The notes: generated by a model not told the origin, from the letters alone. DNA of 64,000 bases from Polaribacter sejongensis (GCF_038024065.1 NZ_CP150667.1:1364001-1428000), one strand, 5' to 3'; positions 17,877 to 26,682 are shown, numbered from the stretch's first letter. A program made the numbers and translations.

Positions 17877-18205
17877 AAGAGCTATTCCATAGAGAATTGT
17901 TAAGAAATGATACTATATAGTGTCTAGCAAGAAAGGACTCAAGACCGCTGCACTAAAAGACACAAGAAACAAGACTTTGTCAAATAACTATTTTTAAGTG
18001 CTTTGTCCGTTAAAAGAAAAACTCAATAAAAGCCTGTAAAAAAGGTGTCTTTTTTTCTTATTATCACCAATCAACAACGTTTTATCAAGGATACTAGACA
18101 TACTTCTAAAGCAAATATTTTTCATTTAGAAACAAACCTAAGAGAATTGAATCCTTAGCTATCGATCTGCGATTAAAATCACTAAAAAAATTATAGAATA
18201 AACCC
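17877..18205. other. Intergenic region before prfC, no gene seen
   Basis: Just over 300 bp without a credible coding frame. It holds an A/T-rich stretch with a weak hairpin-plus-T-run (around 18037-18057), plausibly the terminator of the cyclophilin gene, and the prfC promoter at its right end. Nothing else recognisable. Confidence 0.5.
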
Positions 18206-18213
18206 TATCTTTG
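18206..18213 (+). promoter_or_regulatory. -7 promoter element of prfC
   Basis: TATCTTTG followed by C, the extended Bacteroidota -7 consensus, 17 nt before the prfC ATG. Confidence 0.6.
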
Positions 18214-18230
18214 CACCTCAAATTTTGTAG

Positions 18231-19823
18231 ATGACATTTTTAGAAGAGATAGCACGTAGAAGAACTTTTGGTATTATATCGCACCCGGATGCTGGTAAAA
18301 CCACATTAACAGAAAAATTACTACTTTTTGGTGGCGCAATTCAAGAAGCTGGTGCTGTAAAAAATAATAAGATTAAAAAGGGAGCCACTTCCGATTTTAT
18401 GGAAATTGAACGTCAGCGTGGTATTTCTGTTGCTACTTCTGTTCTAGCTTTCATTTATCAAGATAAAAAAATAAACATTTTAGATACTCCTGGTCACAAG
18501 GATTTTGCTGAGGATACTTTTAGAACTTTAACTGCCGTAGATAGTGTTATTGTGGTAATTGATGTTGCAAAAGGTGTGGAACCGCAAACCGAGAAATTGG
18601 TGGAAGTTTGTAGAATGAGAAGCATACCAATGTTGGTTTTTATCAACAAGTTGGATAGAGAAGGAAAAGATGCCTTTGATTTATTAGATGAAGTTGAGCA
18701 AAAATTAGGTTTGCGTGTTACTCCAATGAGTTTCCCAATAGGAATGGGATATGACTTTAAGGGGATTTATAATATTTGGGAAAAGAAATTAAATCTTTTT
18801 TCTGGTGATAACAAAACTTCTATTTCCGAAGGTGTTGAGTTTGATGATTTATCAAACCCAGAACTAGACAAAATAGTTGGTAAAAAAGCCGCAGATACTT
18901 TACGTGAAGAAATAGAATTGATAAGCGAGGTTTACCCCGATTTTGACAGAGAAGAGTACCTGAGCGGTTCGCTCCAACCTGTATTTTTTGGTTCTGCTTT
19001 AAATAACTTTGGAGTAAAAGAATTGTTGGATGCATTTATTGAAATTGCTCCTGCTCCACAACCTAAAAAAGCAGAAGAGCGTTTAGTAGATTCTAAAGAG
19101 AAAAAAATGACTGGTTTTGTGTTTAAAATCCATGCAAACATGGATCCAAAACACAGAGATAGATTGGCTTTTATTAAAATTGTATCGGGAACTTTTAAAA
19201 GAAATGCACCTTATTTACATGTTAGAAATGGTAAAAAAGTTAAGTTTTCTAGTCCGAATGCATTTTTTGCAGAGAAAAAAGAAATTGTAGAAGAATCTTT
19301 TCCTGGTGATATTGTAGGAATCCATGATACCGGTAACTTTAAGATTGGAGATACTTTAACTGAAGGAGAAGAATTGAATTTTAAAGGAATTCCTAGTTTC
19401 TCTCCAGAACATTTCCGTTACGTAAACAACGCAGACCCAATGAAATCTAAACAATTATATAAAGGTTTAGATCAATTAATGGATGAAGGTGTAGCGCAGC
19501 TATTTACTTTAGATATGAATGGTAGAAAAGTAATTGGAACTGTTGGTGCTTTACAATATGAGGTTATTCAATACAGACTAGAACACGAATATGGAGCAAA
19601 ATGTTCTTACGAAAATTTAAGTGTTCACAAAGCGTGTTGGGTAGAACCAGAAGATATTAAGAATGATGAATTTAAAGAATTCAAACGTGTTAAACAACGT
19701 TATTTAGCAAAAGACAAACAAGGTCAGTTAGTGTTTTTAGCAGATTCTGAATTTACTATACAAATGACACAAAGTAAATATCCAACGGTAAAGTTGCATT
19801 TTACAAGTGAATTTAAAAAATAA
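18231..19823 (+). CDS. prfC: Peptide chain release factor 3
   Basis: 530 aa translational GTPase that recycles RF1/RF2 after termination. G1 SHPDAGKTTL, switch I RQRGISVATS, G3 DTPGHKDF, G4 FINKLDRE. The RF3-specific DFMEIERQRG and the C-terminal ECVxx-type region (GALQYEVIQYRLEHEYG) are present. Length and motifs are normal. The next gene begins 2 bp after its stop. Confidence 0.97.
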   Translation: MTFLEEIARRRTFGIISHPDAGKTTLTEKLLLFGGAIQEAGAVKNNKIKKGATSDFMEIERQRGISVATSVLAFIYQDKKINILDTPGHKDFAEDTFRTLTAVDSVIVVIDVAKGVEPQTEKLVEVCRMRSIPMLVFINKLDREGKDAFDLLDEVEQKLGLRVTPMSFPIGMGYDFKGIYNIWEKKLNLFSGDNKTSISEGVEFDDLSNPELDKIVGKKAADTLREEIELISEVYPDFDREEYLSGSLQPVFFGSALNNFGVKELLDAFIEIAPAPQPKKAEERLVDSKEKKMTGFVFKIHANMDPKHRDRLAFIKIVSGTFKRNAPYLHVRNGKKVKFSSPNAFFAEKKEIVEESFPGDIVGIHDTGNFKIGDTLTEGEELNFKGIPSFSPEHFRYVNNADPMKSKQLYKGLDQLMDEGVAQLFTLDMNGRKVIGTVGALQYEVIQYRLEHEYGAKCSYENLSVHKACWVEPEDIKNDEFKEFKRVKQRYLAKDKQGQLVFLADSEFTIQMTQSKYPTVKLHFTSEFKK

Positions 19824-19825
19824 TT

Positions 19826-21418
19826 ATGATAAAGAAATTTCTTTTTTTACTGCTAGCAACTCTCAGTTTTAATGGAGTTTCACAGACTTATGATTTATCA
19901 GATTTTAAACCTAAAGAATTACACAATTCTATTCGTTTAAATTATATTTTAATAGACCAACCCAATAAAACATACGATTACGGAGATGGTAGCACCTACA
20001 CACTTCAACCAAGAATGGGTTTATTTGGATTAAATTATAATTTTCCTTTAAATGATTGGTTATATACTGGTGCTGGTTTTCACGGAGCAGTATATGGAGA
20101 TCAAGGTGGTTTATTTACTTTAGGAGTAAATTTAGGGGTAAATACCCAACTTTATAAAAACTTATACTTCGATGCCAACGTGCATGTAGGAGGCGGTGGT
20201 GGTTTTAGAAGCTTAGTTGATGGCGGTGGAATTATCTACCCAAATGTAGGTTTACAATATAAAAATAACGGATATGCATTCGGTTTGCAATATGGGTATG
20301 TAAACTTTTTTACTGGAATTCAAAAAGGAGATAATATTTCCTTTTTTGTAGAAATACCAACCTCGTTAAGAACTGCATCTTACAAACATGCTCAAAAATC
20401 TTTTACAGTTAACGATGAAACGAAAGATAAAGTTTGGAAGAAACCTGCTGTAAAAAGTGTACAACAAATTACTTTTGATTATCTTTTTCCAATAGGATCT
20501 TCAAGAAACGATGGTATTGGAAACTTTAATAACACCACTCCACTTACCCAAACATTAAGTCTTTTAGGTTTTGAGTACCAACGTTATTTAAACAAAGACA
20601 CCTTTGTATACGCACATGTAGACGCTATGTATGGTGGTTTAAGAGCTGGTTTTATGGATGTTTTTTTCGGTATTGGTAAAAACTTTGTAGAAACAGAATA
20701 TGTAAACTTTTTTGCCAAAGCAGGAATTGGTGCTGCAGGAGGTAGAATTTTCCCTGAAGGTGGTTTAACCATGTACCCAAGTGTGGGTGCAGATGTAAAA
20801 GTTACCAAAAATTTTGGATTAGGTCTTCATGGTGGTTATCATAAATCTGTTAGTGGTACTTTTGAAGCATATACAGCCGGTTTTAGTTTAAAATATTATG
20901 GGTTAAGCGGCGGAATAAAAGATCCTTATACAGCAGAAAAAATTAAATATATAAATACCCAAGGAATACAAATTGGTGTGCAAAATCAAACTTATTTTGA
21001 TGTTGCCATTCTTGATAGATCATATAAAGAACATGATTTAGAGTTAATAGCATTAAAAGTTAATTACGATCTAAACCATCGTTTTTATATAGCTGGAGAA
21101 GCTTCTTTTGCTTATTTAGGTGGTGCAGGTGGCTATGCTCATGGAATTTTTGGATTAGGAATAAAATCAAATAAATTTTTAAATGATAATTTTTCATTAT
21201 TTGCAGAAGCTGCAGCAGGTGTAGCAGGTGGCGGTGGTGTAGATTCTGGCGAAGGTGTATTAGTAAGACCTACCGCAGGTATTAATTATCATTTAAACGA
21301 TAACTTTTCGTTTACAGCTTCTGGCGGACAAATGTGGTCTCCTAATGGTAACGTAAACTCAACAAATTTAAACATTGGTTTTACCTATGGTTTATCAATT
21401 TTAAATACTAAAAAATAA
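19826..21418 (+). CDS. Outer-membrane protein with three internal repeats, unknown function
   Basis: 530 aa with a signal peptide (MIKKFLFLLLATLSFNGVSQ). The mature chain is glycine- and aromatic-rich amphipathic beta structure. It appears to be three repeats of about 140-150 residues (roughly 30-185, 212-360, 385-525). Each ends with a Gly-rich loop and a matching strand pair: GGGGGFRSLVDGGGIIYPNVGLQY, GAAGGRIFPEGGLTMYPSVGADV and GVAGGGGVDSGEGVLVRPTAGINY, in part. The alternating hydrophobic pattern fits a transmembrane beta-barrel, and Tyr/Phe end strands fit an outer-membrane location. It is 2 bp after prfC. I do not recognise a family. Confidence 0.8.
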   Translation: MIKKFLFLLLATLSFNGVSQTYDLSDFKPKELHNSIRLNYILIDQPNKTYDYGDGSTYTLQPRMGLFGLNYNFPLNDWLYTGAGFHGAVYGDQGGLFTLGVNLGVNTQLYKNLYFDANVHVGGGGGFRSLVDGGGIIYPNVGLQYKNNGYAFGLQYGYVNFFTGIQKGDNISFFVEIPTSLRTASYKHAQKSFTVNDETKDKVWKKPAVKSVQQITFDYLFPIGSSRNDGIGNFNNTTPLTQTLSLLGFEYQRYLNKDTFVYAHVDAMYGGLRAGFMDVFFGIGKNFVETEYVNFFAKAGIGAAGGRIFPEGGLTMYPSVGADVKVTKNFGLGLHGGYHKSVSGTFEAYTAGFSLKYYGLSGGIKDPYTAEKIKYINTQGIQIGVQNQTYFDVAILDRSYKEHDLELIALKVNYDLNHRFYIAGEASFAYLGGAGGYAHGIFGLGIKSNKFLNDNFSLFAEAAAGVAGGGGVDSGEGVLVRPTAGINYHLNDNFSFTASGGQMWSPNGNVNSTNLNIGFTYGLSILNTKK

Positions 21419-21496
21419 TGTATTCTGAATTTGTTTCAGAAACCTATCAATAACAATAAAATCTTGATGCATTTCAAGGTTATTAGTAATGTCAGT

Positions 21497-21548
21497 TCGA
21501 GCGCAGTCGAGAACTATTAAATGAATAAAACATCTCGACTGCGCTCGA
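21497..21548. repeat. REP-like inverted repeat (TCGAGCGCAGTCGAGA arms)
   Basis: Perfect 16-bp arms, TCGAGCGCAGTCGAGA (21497-21512) and TCTCGACTGCGCTCGA (21533-21548), separated by a 20-nt AT-rich loop. The same arms recur at 34786-34841. A short relative is at 40502-40518. Common as dispersed intergenic hairpins in Bacteroidota (recollection). Confidence 0.85.
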
Positions 21549-21575
21549 GAAAACAAAAAAGTAAATTAAAAGATT

Positions 21576-22505
21576 ATGAATAACGGAATTTATGCAAAAT
21601 TCACCACTCCAAAAGGTGAGATTTTAGTACAATTAGAACACGAAAAAGCTCCTGGAACTGTTGGTAATTTTGTTGCTTTAACAGAAGGAAATTTAGAAAA
21701 TGCTGTAAAAGAGCAAGGAACTCCTTATTATGATGGATTAAAATTCCACAGAGTAATTCCAGAATTTATGGTACAAGGTGGTTGTCCACAAGGAACAGGA
21801 ACTGGTAACCCAGGTTATAAATTTGATGATGAATTTCACCCAGATTTAAAACATGATGCTCCAGGAAAATTAGCAATGGCAAACTCTGGTCCAGCAACAA
21901 ACGGAAGTCAGTTTTATATTACCCACGTTCCTACTCCATGGTTAGACGGTAAACATACTGTTTTTGGTTCTGTAATTAAAGGTCAAGATGTTGTTGATGC
22001 AATTGCTCAAGGAGATGATATGACTGTAGAAATTATTAAAGTTGGTGCAGAAGCAGAAGCTTTTAATGCTGTTGAAGCTTTTAGAACTTTTGAAGGATCT
22101 AGAGAAAAGCGTGAAGCTGCAGAAATAGCAAAACAAAAAGCATTGTTAGATACAGTTGCTGCTGGTTATGATGAAACTGCAAGTGGTTTACGTTACCAAA
22201 TTTTACAAAAAGGAACAGGAAAAAAAGCTACTAAAGGTGCTGGAGTTTCTGTGCACTACAAAGGTCAATTATTAGACGGTACTGTTTTTGATTCTTCTTA
22301 TAAGAGAAAAGAACCAATCGATTTTAATGTTGGTGTAGGTCAGGTTATTTCTGGTTGGGATGAAGGAATTCAATTATTACAAGTGGGTGACAAAGCTCGT
22401 TTTGTAATCCCTTCTAACTTAGCGTATGGTTCTGCAGGTGCAGGAGGAGTTATTCCACCAGATGCAACACTTATATTTGATGTAGAATTAATGGCTGTAA
22501 AATAA
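21576..22505 (+). CDS. Fused cyclophilin-FKBP peptidyl-prolyl isomerase
   Basis: 309 aa with two isomerase folds in tandem and no signal peptide, so it is probably cytoplasmic. Residues 1-165 are a cyclophilin (ITHVPTPWLDGKHTVFG, FHRVIPEFMVQGG, NGSQFYIT). A helical linker runs 165-195. Residues 200-309 are an FKBP (VSVHYKGQLLDGTVFDSS, GVGQVISGWDEGIQLL, YGSAGAGGVIPPDATLIFDV). Such double-fold proteins are known in Bacteroidota and probably assist folding of nascent chains. A terminator follows at 22537. Confidence 0.93.
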   Translation: MNNGIYAKFTTPKGEILVQLEHEKAPGTVGNFVALTEGNLENAVKEQGTPYYDGLKFHRVIPEFMVQGGCPQGTGTGNPGYKFDDEFHPDLKHDAPGKLAMANSGPATNGSQFYITHVPTPWLDGKHTVFGSVIKGQDVVDAIAQGDDMTVEIIKVGAEAEAFNAVEAFRTFEGSREKREAAEIAKQKALLDTVAAGYDETASGLRYQILQKGTGKKATKGAGVSVHYKGQLLDGTVFDSSYKRKEPIDFNVGVGQVISGWDEGIQLLQVGDKARFVIPSNLAYGSAGAGGVIPPDATLIFDVELMAVK

Positions 22506-22536
22506 GAATACTCTTCTTTACAAGTTATATAAGTAC

Positions 22537-22566
22537 AAAAAGCTCTCTGATTTCAGGGAGCTTTTT
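22537..22566 (+). terminator. Intrinsic terminator, copy 1 of 3
   Basis: Stem AAAAAGCTCTCTGA, loop TT, stem TCAGGGAGCTTTTT with one G-T pair. It terminates the cyclophilin-FKBP gene. Nearly the same hairpin occurs at 24165 and 31961, at the other seams of the accessory region. Confidence 0.85.
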
Positions 22567-23018
22567 CTATGTAAAAAGAGTACTAAAATCTAAGATTTAC
22601 TGCTCTAACACCAAATGAATTTTAAAATGATTGCTAAAATTATAAAACAAGTAGCACCTACTAATAAAGCATCTTAAGAGAAATTTCTGAAACTCGTTTT
22701 TTTATAGTTGATACCCTATACAGCTTCCGTTGACAACTAAAAATCAATATTTTACAAAAAAAAATAGAATAACCTCAATATTTATTGTAAATTCAAAGCA
22801 TCAAATTCTTCCCATTTGCTATGAAAGAATTTCCCCTAAAAATTAAACTGATTATTGAGTATATCTTCCATTAAAGGAGGGTGTGCGTAATTAATAATAG
22901 TATATAAAGAAATTGACAATAATTTAAGAAAACACCTGAACAACCAAATATACCTATAAGTAGGTATTGACTTTTAGAAACAAAGGTTATAACTTGAAAC
23001 CAACTAAAACCAACTAAA
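22567..23018. other. Non-coding accessory spacer
   Basis: No credible gene. The first part matches the sequence after terminator copy 2 (24195 onward): both carry an ATGAATTTTAAAATGATTGC-like stretch at the same distance. The second part holds upstream module A (22780-22919), listed separately. Confidence 0.6.
22780..22919 (+). repeat. Upstream module, copy A
   Basis: About 140 bp repeated at 23170 and 24350. The core reads AATTCTTCCCATTTGCTATG then AAAGAATTTCCCC, with 7-bp inverted arms AATTCTT/AAGAATT. A TATATCTTCCATTAAAGGAG segment, a CGTAATTAA box and TATATAAAGAA follow. Copy A precedes a truncated 32-codon frame at 23019. Confidence 0.8.
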
Positions 23019-23117
23019 ATGAAAAACTTAATACTACTTTTTTCAATAATTTTAATATCAACTGAAGTTTCTTTTTTACAAAACTGTGTAACTAATCTTG
23101 AAAATATAATTGAATAA
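23019..23117 (+). pseudogene. Short signal-peptide-like frame, probable gene remnant
   Basis: 32 codons: a basic-hydrophobic start (MKNLILLFSIILISTEVSF), then a Cys and an early stop. It sits where the other two copies of the upstream module have full lipoprotein genes, about 100 bp after module A. It looks like the 5' end of a secreted-protein gene that has been cut off. A real micropeptide cannot be excluded. Confidence 0.4.
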
Positions 23118-23169
23118 AAAAATAGCTACAACACTTATAACCGTTACACATAACAATAATTTATAAGTA

Positions 23170-23310
23170 ATTTATTATAAATAAAAAGCATCAAATTCTT
23201 CCCATTTACTATGAAAGAATTTTCCCTTAAAATTTAAACTTATTATTGAGTATATTTTTCATTAAATGAAGGGTATCCGTAATTAAATTTAGCGTATAAG
23301 GAAGTTAGCA
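23170..23310 (+). repeat. Upstream module, copy B
   Basis: Second copy of the 140-bp module, with the same TTCTTCCC, ATGAAAGAATT and GTATCCGTAATTAAA boxes. It ends 30 bp before the ATG of the 234-aa lipoprotein gene, so it is the likely promoter/leader of that gene. Confidence 0.8.
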
Positions 23311-23340
23311 AAAATATAAACAACCCAAAACCAATATATT

Positions 23341-24045
23341 ATGAAAAAAATATTACCAATTGCAATTTTAGGACTATTATTAATTATCAACTCTTGTTCT
23401 TCGACTAAAAATATTGGATTAACAGAACAAACAGGATTTGTTGAACTTCCTTTTCCGAGTAACAATTTTAAACCCGGACAAATTGTTGAAGTGTATTCAA
23501 AACCAAAAAAAGTGGAAATTACACATCAACCATCAATTAATTGGGACCAAGTAAATAGCTCACCAGGTTGGAACATTTCTTCAAATCAAACTAAAGAAAT
23601 AAAAAGAACTTTGTCTGCAGAAATATCAAACATATTGAAAGGAAAATATGATTTTGCAAGTTCTGAAAATGTAAAAGTTGAATTTACAAATACGAAAACA
23701 ACTGTAATTCAAAAAAGTACTATTTATAGTGCTGTAAAAAGCGAGCTAAAGAACGATTCAGAATTGAATGAACAAATAACCGACTTTATGGACGATGGAA
23801 CACACTTTGACGTAATTACATCAACTTTAAGTGCAAACATCAGTTTCACATTAGTGAATTCTTCAAATCAATCAATTGATTTAGACTCTGAAGTAATTGA
23901 ACAAATCAATTCTCAATTTGATATTGACTTTTCAAAAGACGCAACTGGAAATAGAGTAATAACAGGAGAAAATTTAGTTGTTGGAATTCATAAAGACCCA
24001 AAAATCGTGAAATTGATAATGAAAAGGCTGAAAAAAGAAGAGTAA
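23341..24045 (+). CDS. Lipoprotein of unknown function (234 aa)
   Basis: The N-terminus MKKILPIAILGLLLIINSCS is a lipoprotein signal with the lipobox Cys at residue 19, then SSTKN. The mature part is mixed alpha/beta with a Pro-rich segment (FPSNNFKPGQIVEVYSKPKK), a central NISFTLVNSSNQSIDLDSEV and a basic C-terminus (KIVKLIMKRLKKEE). I recognise no family. It is a single gene between an upstream module and an attC-like spacer, i.e. a one-gene cassette in the accessory region. Confidence 0.75.
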   Translation: MKKILPIAILGLLLIINSCSSTKNIGLTEQTGFVELPFPSNNFKPGQIVEVYSKPKKVEITHQPSINWDQVNSSPGWNISSNQTKEIKRTLSAEISNILKGKYDFASSENVKVEFTNTKTTVIQKSTIYSAVKSELKNDSELNEQITDFMDDGTHFDVITSTLSANISFTLVNSSNQSIDLDSEVIEQINSQFDIDFSKDATGNRVITGENLVVGIHKDPKIVKLIMKRLKKEE

Positions 24046-24058
24046 ATAAAATACTTTT

Positions 24059-24164
24059 GCTAACACCGTGTATAATTAATGGCTGGTTCTCTCATACTTA
24101 CGAAAATCCTCTCGGATTTTCTATTCAGTTTTTATTTACTAAACTAGGTGTTTAAACACGTTAC
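24059..24164. repeat. attC-like hairpin spacer, copy 1
   Basis: Begins GCTAACACCGTGTATAATTA and contains an internal hairpin, GAAAATCC (24102-24109) with GGATTTTC (24114-24121). It then has TTTATTTACTAAAC and ends AACACGTTAC next to terminator copy 2. It aligns along its length with 25004-25110. The two internal hairpins differ in sequence but keep pairing. Confidence 0.65.
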
Positions 24165-24194
24165 AAAAAGCTCTCTGAACTCAGAGAGCTTTCT
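24165..24194 (+). terminator. Intrinsic terminator, copy 2 of 3
   Basis: AAAAAGCTCTCTGA, loop AC, TCAGAGAGCTTTCT. A near-identical copy of the hairpin at 22537, directly after the attC-like spacer. It could terminate transcription from the 234-aa lipoprotein gene. Confidence 0.75.
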
Positions 24195-24349
24195 CTATGT
24201 TAAAGAATCTTTAAATCTAAGACACACTTCTCTTGTATGAAATCAATTTTAAAGTGATTACTGAAATCTTTTTTTTTGAGATTGCTCCCCTATAAACCTT
24301 TGTTAATAAGTTAAAATAAATGTTTAAACATTTAAATAACATACACTTG

Positions 24350-24490
24350 TTATTTATTGTACATTTATATTGCCAAATTCTTCCCCTTTGCTATGAAAGA
24401 ATTTTCCCAAAAAATAAAAAATATTACTATGTATATCCCTCTTTAAATGATGGATATCCGTAGTTAAAGTTAGTATATAAAGAAGTTGTA
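24350..24490 (+). repeat. Upstream module, copy C
   Basis: Third copy of the 140-bp module (AAATTCTTCCCCTTTGCTAT, GAAAGAATTTTCCC, TGGATATCCGTAGTTAAAG, TTAGTATATAAAGAAGTTG), ending 40 bp before the 139-aa lipoprotein gene. With terminator copy 2 it repeats the order seen at 22537-22919. That implies duplication of a unit of about 380 bp. Confidence 0.8.
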
Positions 24491-24530
24491 AACAATTAAA
24501 ACGAAAATCGCTGTACTCAATAAATTAACA

Positions 24531-24950
24531 ATGAAAAATTTAAAATTATTTTACGGAATTTCAATAATAATTATGATTTTATCATCCTGTTCAAGCGATG
24601 ATGATGATTCTTTCAATTTTGTAATTGGAGAATGGAGAGCGATAGAAATGTCTGAAAATAACGAAAGTGTAGAATTACCTGTTTGTTTACAACATCAATA
24701 CATATTATTCAAATCTAATAATGAATTCTCTGGCGGAAGAATAGAATCAACTAATTATCCAGACGAATGTTATACTATTAGTTTTAGTAGTATTGAGTGG
24801 GAATATTTAGGAAATAATAAATATAGAATCGGAGATAGGAATGAACAAGGAAAAATATACACGATAATAAAAGTAGGAAATAATATATCAATGCTAAATC
24901 CGAACGGGATTACAAAAATAATTTACGAACCATTTGAAAGCGGTTTTTAA
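24531..24950 (+). CDS. Lipocalin-like lipoprotein (139 aa)
   Basis: Signal MKNLKLFYGISIIIMILSSC with the lipobox Cys at residue 20, then SSDDDDS, the acidic linker common in Bacteroidota surface lipoproteins. The mature part starts GEWRAIEM and runs as short beta strands with a Cys pair (PVCLQHQ and DECYTIS). This matches the small lipocalin-like proteins of flavobacteria. It is a one-gene cassette between upstream module C and an attC-like spacer. Ligand unknown. Confidence 0.75.
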   Translation: MKNLKLFYGISIIIMILSSCSSDDDDSFNFVIGEWRAIEMSENNESVELPVCLQHQYILFKSNNEFSGGRIESTNYPDECYTISFSSIEWEYLGNNKYRIGDRNEQGKIYTIIKVGNNISMLNPNGITKIIYEPFESGF

Positions 24951-25003
24951 AGAAAAAAATATAAAATCTGAAAATAAAATTGACGTAAAAGCATAAAACT
25001 GTT

Positions 25004-25138
25004 TACAACACCGTATAAACTTTATTGCTGGTTTTGGCTCACTTGGAAAATTCCTCCGGAATTTCGCCGTTCGTACTTTATTTACTAAATTCACTCCTTA
25101 AACAACGCAACAAAGCTTATACAACAACGTTGTATGCA
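25004..25138. repeat. attC-like hairpin spacer, copy 2
   Basis: Starts TACAACACCGTATAAAC, has a central hairpin (AAATTCC at 25048 pairing with GGAATTT at 25058) and TTTATTTACTAAATTC, and ends CTTATACAACAACGTTGTAT. The two ends are imperfect inverse complements, so the whole strand can fold back. The perfect palindrome ACAACGTTGT lies at 25124-25133. It resembles the architecture of integron attC sites, but no integrase is in the window. Confidence 0.6.
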
Positions 25139-25412
25139 AGGCGAAGACCGAAGCTTACATTGAAATAATTTTATAATAAATTTGAAAAAACGGATAGAAA
25201 ATATTAGCTCATTGATTGGATGTTGGTGCAAGAAAAAAATAGTTTTGCCCACCCGCTTCTTCCCTTCGAGACAGTTAGGGAAGCCCTCACACATTGCACA
25301 CATTTGCAAATCGCACAAGCCGACCCACAAACCAAAATTTTCAAAAGAGTGCAATTTTCGCCAACGCTCCATACTCGTAACTATAATGATAAACATCTAA
25401 AAAATTAATAAA
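25139..25412. other. Left border of the GTPase island
   Basis: No credible gene; overlapping short frames on both strands are shadows of a repeat. It contains a direct-repeat copy at 25296-25352 matching 31619-31670, and a GC-richer GCCCACCCGCTTCTTCCC stretch at 25246. A similar stretch (GCCACCGCTTTTTTTGCC) lies near 31681 on the other border. Confidence 0.6.
25296..25352. repeat. Left imperfect direct repeat flanking the GTPase island
   Basis: Core CACATTTGCAAATCGCACAA, then GCCGACCCACAAACC and AAAATTTTCAAAAGAGTGC. It lines up with CACATTTGCAATTCACACTA, GCCAACGCGCAACC and AAAAATTGCAAAAGAGC at 31619-31670. By eye, about three quarters of positions match. Confidence 0.75.
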
Positions 25413-26681
25413 ATGAACAATGAATTTTTACAATCATTTCTAAAAACAGGCCTCTTTGAAATTGGAGACAGTGATGATAGACTTGAAAAATTAAAAAAAT
25501 CAATTGCAGACTTACAAAAGCAGTTTGAAGAAGATTATTCTCTGCTTCCTAAATATACCTTAGTTGCAATCGATCCAAATATTTCGGATACTGAACCTGC
25601 TTTATTGGAGACAGAAAAAATTGTAATAGTTCATTGGGAAACATTAAGGAGTAAATACGCTGAAATGCCAAGGAATATTTTAAGAGGAGTAATTTTAAAT
25701 GCAATTAACAATGTTGGAATTGATGACCCACTGGCAGCTAGAATTATTTATTTGTCCGCACTAAATCTTTATCCATATGTCAAATTAAATAAAGAAAAAA
25801 GTATTGTTGATCGCTTAATAATTAAACTTGGAGATATAGCAGAAATTAATGCTGTTGAGGAATGGTCTTTTGTTGAAGAGGAACCCAAATTAAAATTAAG
25901 TACTTTAAAACTTAATGACATTAAGTTAGGTAAAGCAAAGATTGATACTGAAAAACTTCAACCAAAATTAAGAGAAGCAATTAATAATGATCCTAGTGGT
26001 CATACTGCTCAAAACCATGGAGGAAGCAGTCAATGGGGAGTTCATTTTGCTGATTTGGCTACAGAAGGAATTGCAACTGCTTTTGATAGTGCAATGACCC
26101 AGCTTACAGGTTCACTGTCTGCTGATTCCATTGAAACCCCAATAAATAAATTTTTTGCTGCATTTAAAAAGAGCTTAGATGTAAGTCTAAAAACTTCTTT
26201 CACTTCATTAACATCTGTTGAACGAAGAAGTAAACTTTTATGGTGGAAGGAAACTCTTTATTCTTCATCACTTAGAACAAGTTATAGAGGTTTGGACAAG
26301 TACTTACTTCCAATAGTTATGAGTACTGATTTAAATAATCAAATACCAGAAGTAACCCCGATTAGTGTTGATTATCTCTTGAGGGATACATTGTTTTTGT
26401 TAGATGAAAGGAAAGAGAACAAAGTGAAGTTTGTAGTCTTTTTAACTGAAATTACAAAGAAAGGAGTTAAAGATGTTTTAAAACCATTTTTCCCTGAGTT
26501 AAACGAGGAAGAAGGTCGAATATCAATAACTGATTTCATTGCTCTTTTATTAAATGACAGAACTAATATAAAGGAATTTAAAAATAGAACTGGGATTGAA
26601 GATAAAGATGAAAGTGATATTAGTGAGATAGCTGTTGCAATCCTACATGATTTATTAACACAACGACTAATTACAGAATAA
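25413..26681 (+). CDS. All-helical GTPase-system protein (GASH-like)
   Basis: 422 aa, soluble, predicted mainly helical and without catalytic motifs. The N-terminus has a charged helix (DRLEKLKKSIADLQKQFEED). A linker with SGHTAQNHGGSSQWGVHF lies at about 195-210. The C-terminal helical half is SKLLWWKETLYSSSLRTSYR, then DYLLRDTLFLLDERKENKVK. Position as first gene before two diverged GTPases and a GAP1-like protein matches the 'GTPase-associated system helical' (GASH) component described for predicted conflict systems. The probable role is scaffold or regulator. The family assignment rests on context and general appearance; a profile search would settle it. The stop and the next ATG are 1 bp apart. 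Confidence 0.7.
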   Translation: MNNEFLQSFLKTGLFEIGDSDDRLEKLKKSIADLQKQFEEDYSLLPKYTLVAIDPNISDTEPALLETEKIVIVHWETLRSKYAEMPRNILRGVILNAINNVGIDDPLAARIIYLSALNLYPYVKLNKEKSIVDRLIIKLGDIAEINAVEEWSFVEEEPKLKLSTLKLNDIKLGKAKIDTEKLQPKLREAINNDPSGHTAQNHGGSSQWGVHFADLATEGIATAFDSAMTQLTGSLSADSIETPINKFFAAFKKSLDVSLKTSFTSLTSVERRSKLLWWKETLYSSSLRTSYRGLDKYLLPIVMSTDLNNQIPEVTPISVDYLLRDTLFLLDERKENKVKFVVFLTEITKKGVKDVLKPFFPELNEEEGRISITDFIALLLNDRTNIKEFKNRTGIEDKDESDISEIAVAILHDLLTQRLITE

Positions 26682-26682
26682 A

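Noticed and set aside
25091..25400. Overlapping reading frames of 72-101 aa on both strands before the GTPase island
   Set aside because: They lie inside the direct-repeat region, have no codon bias or conserved motif, and overlap each other. Treated as shadows of the repeat.
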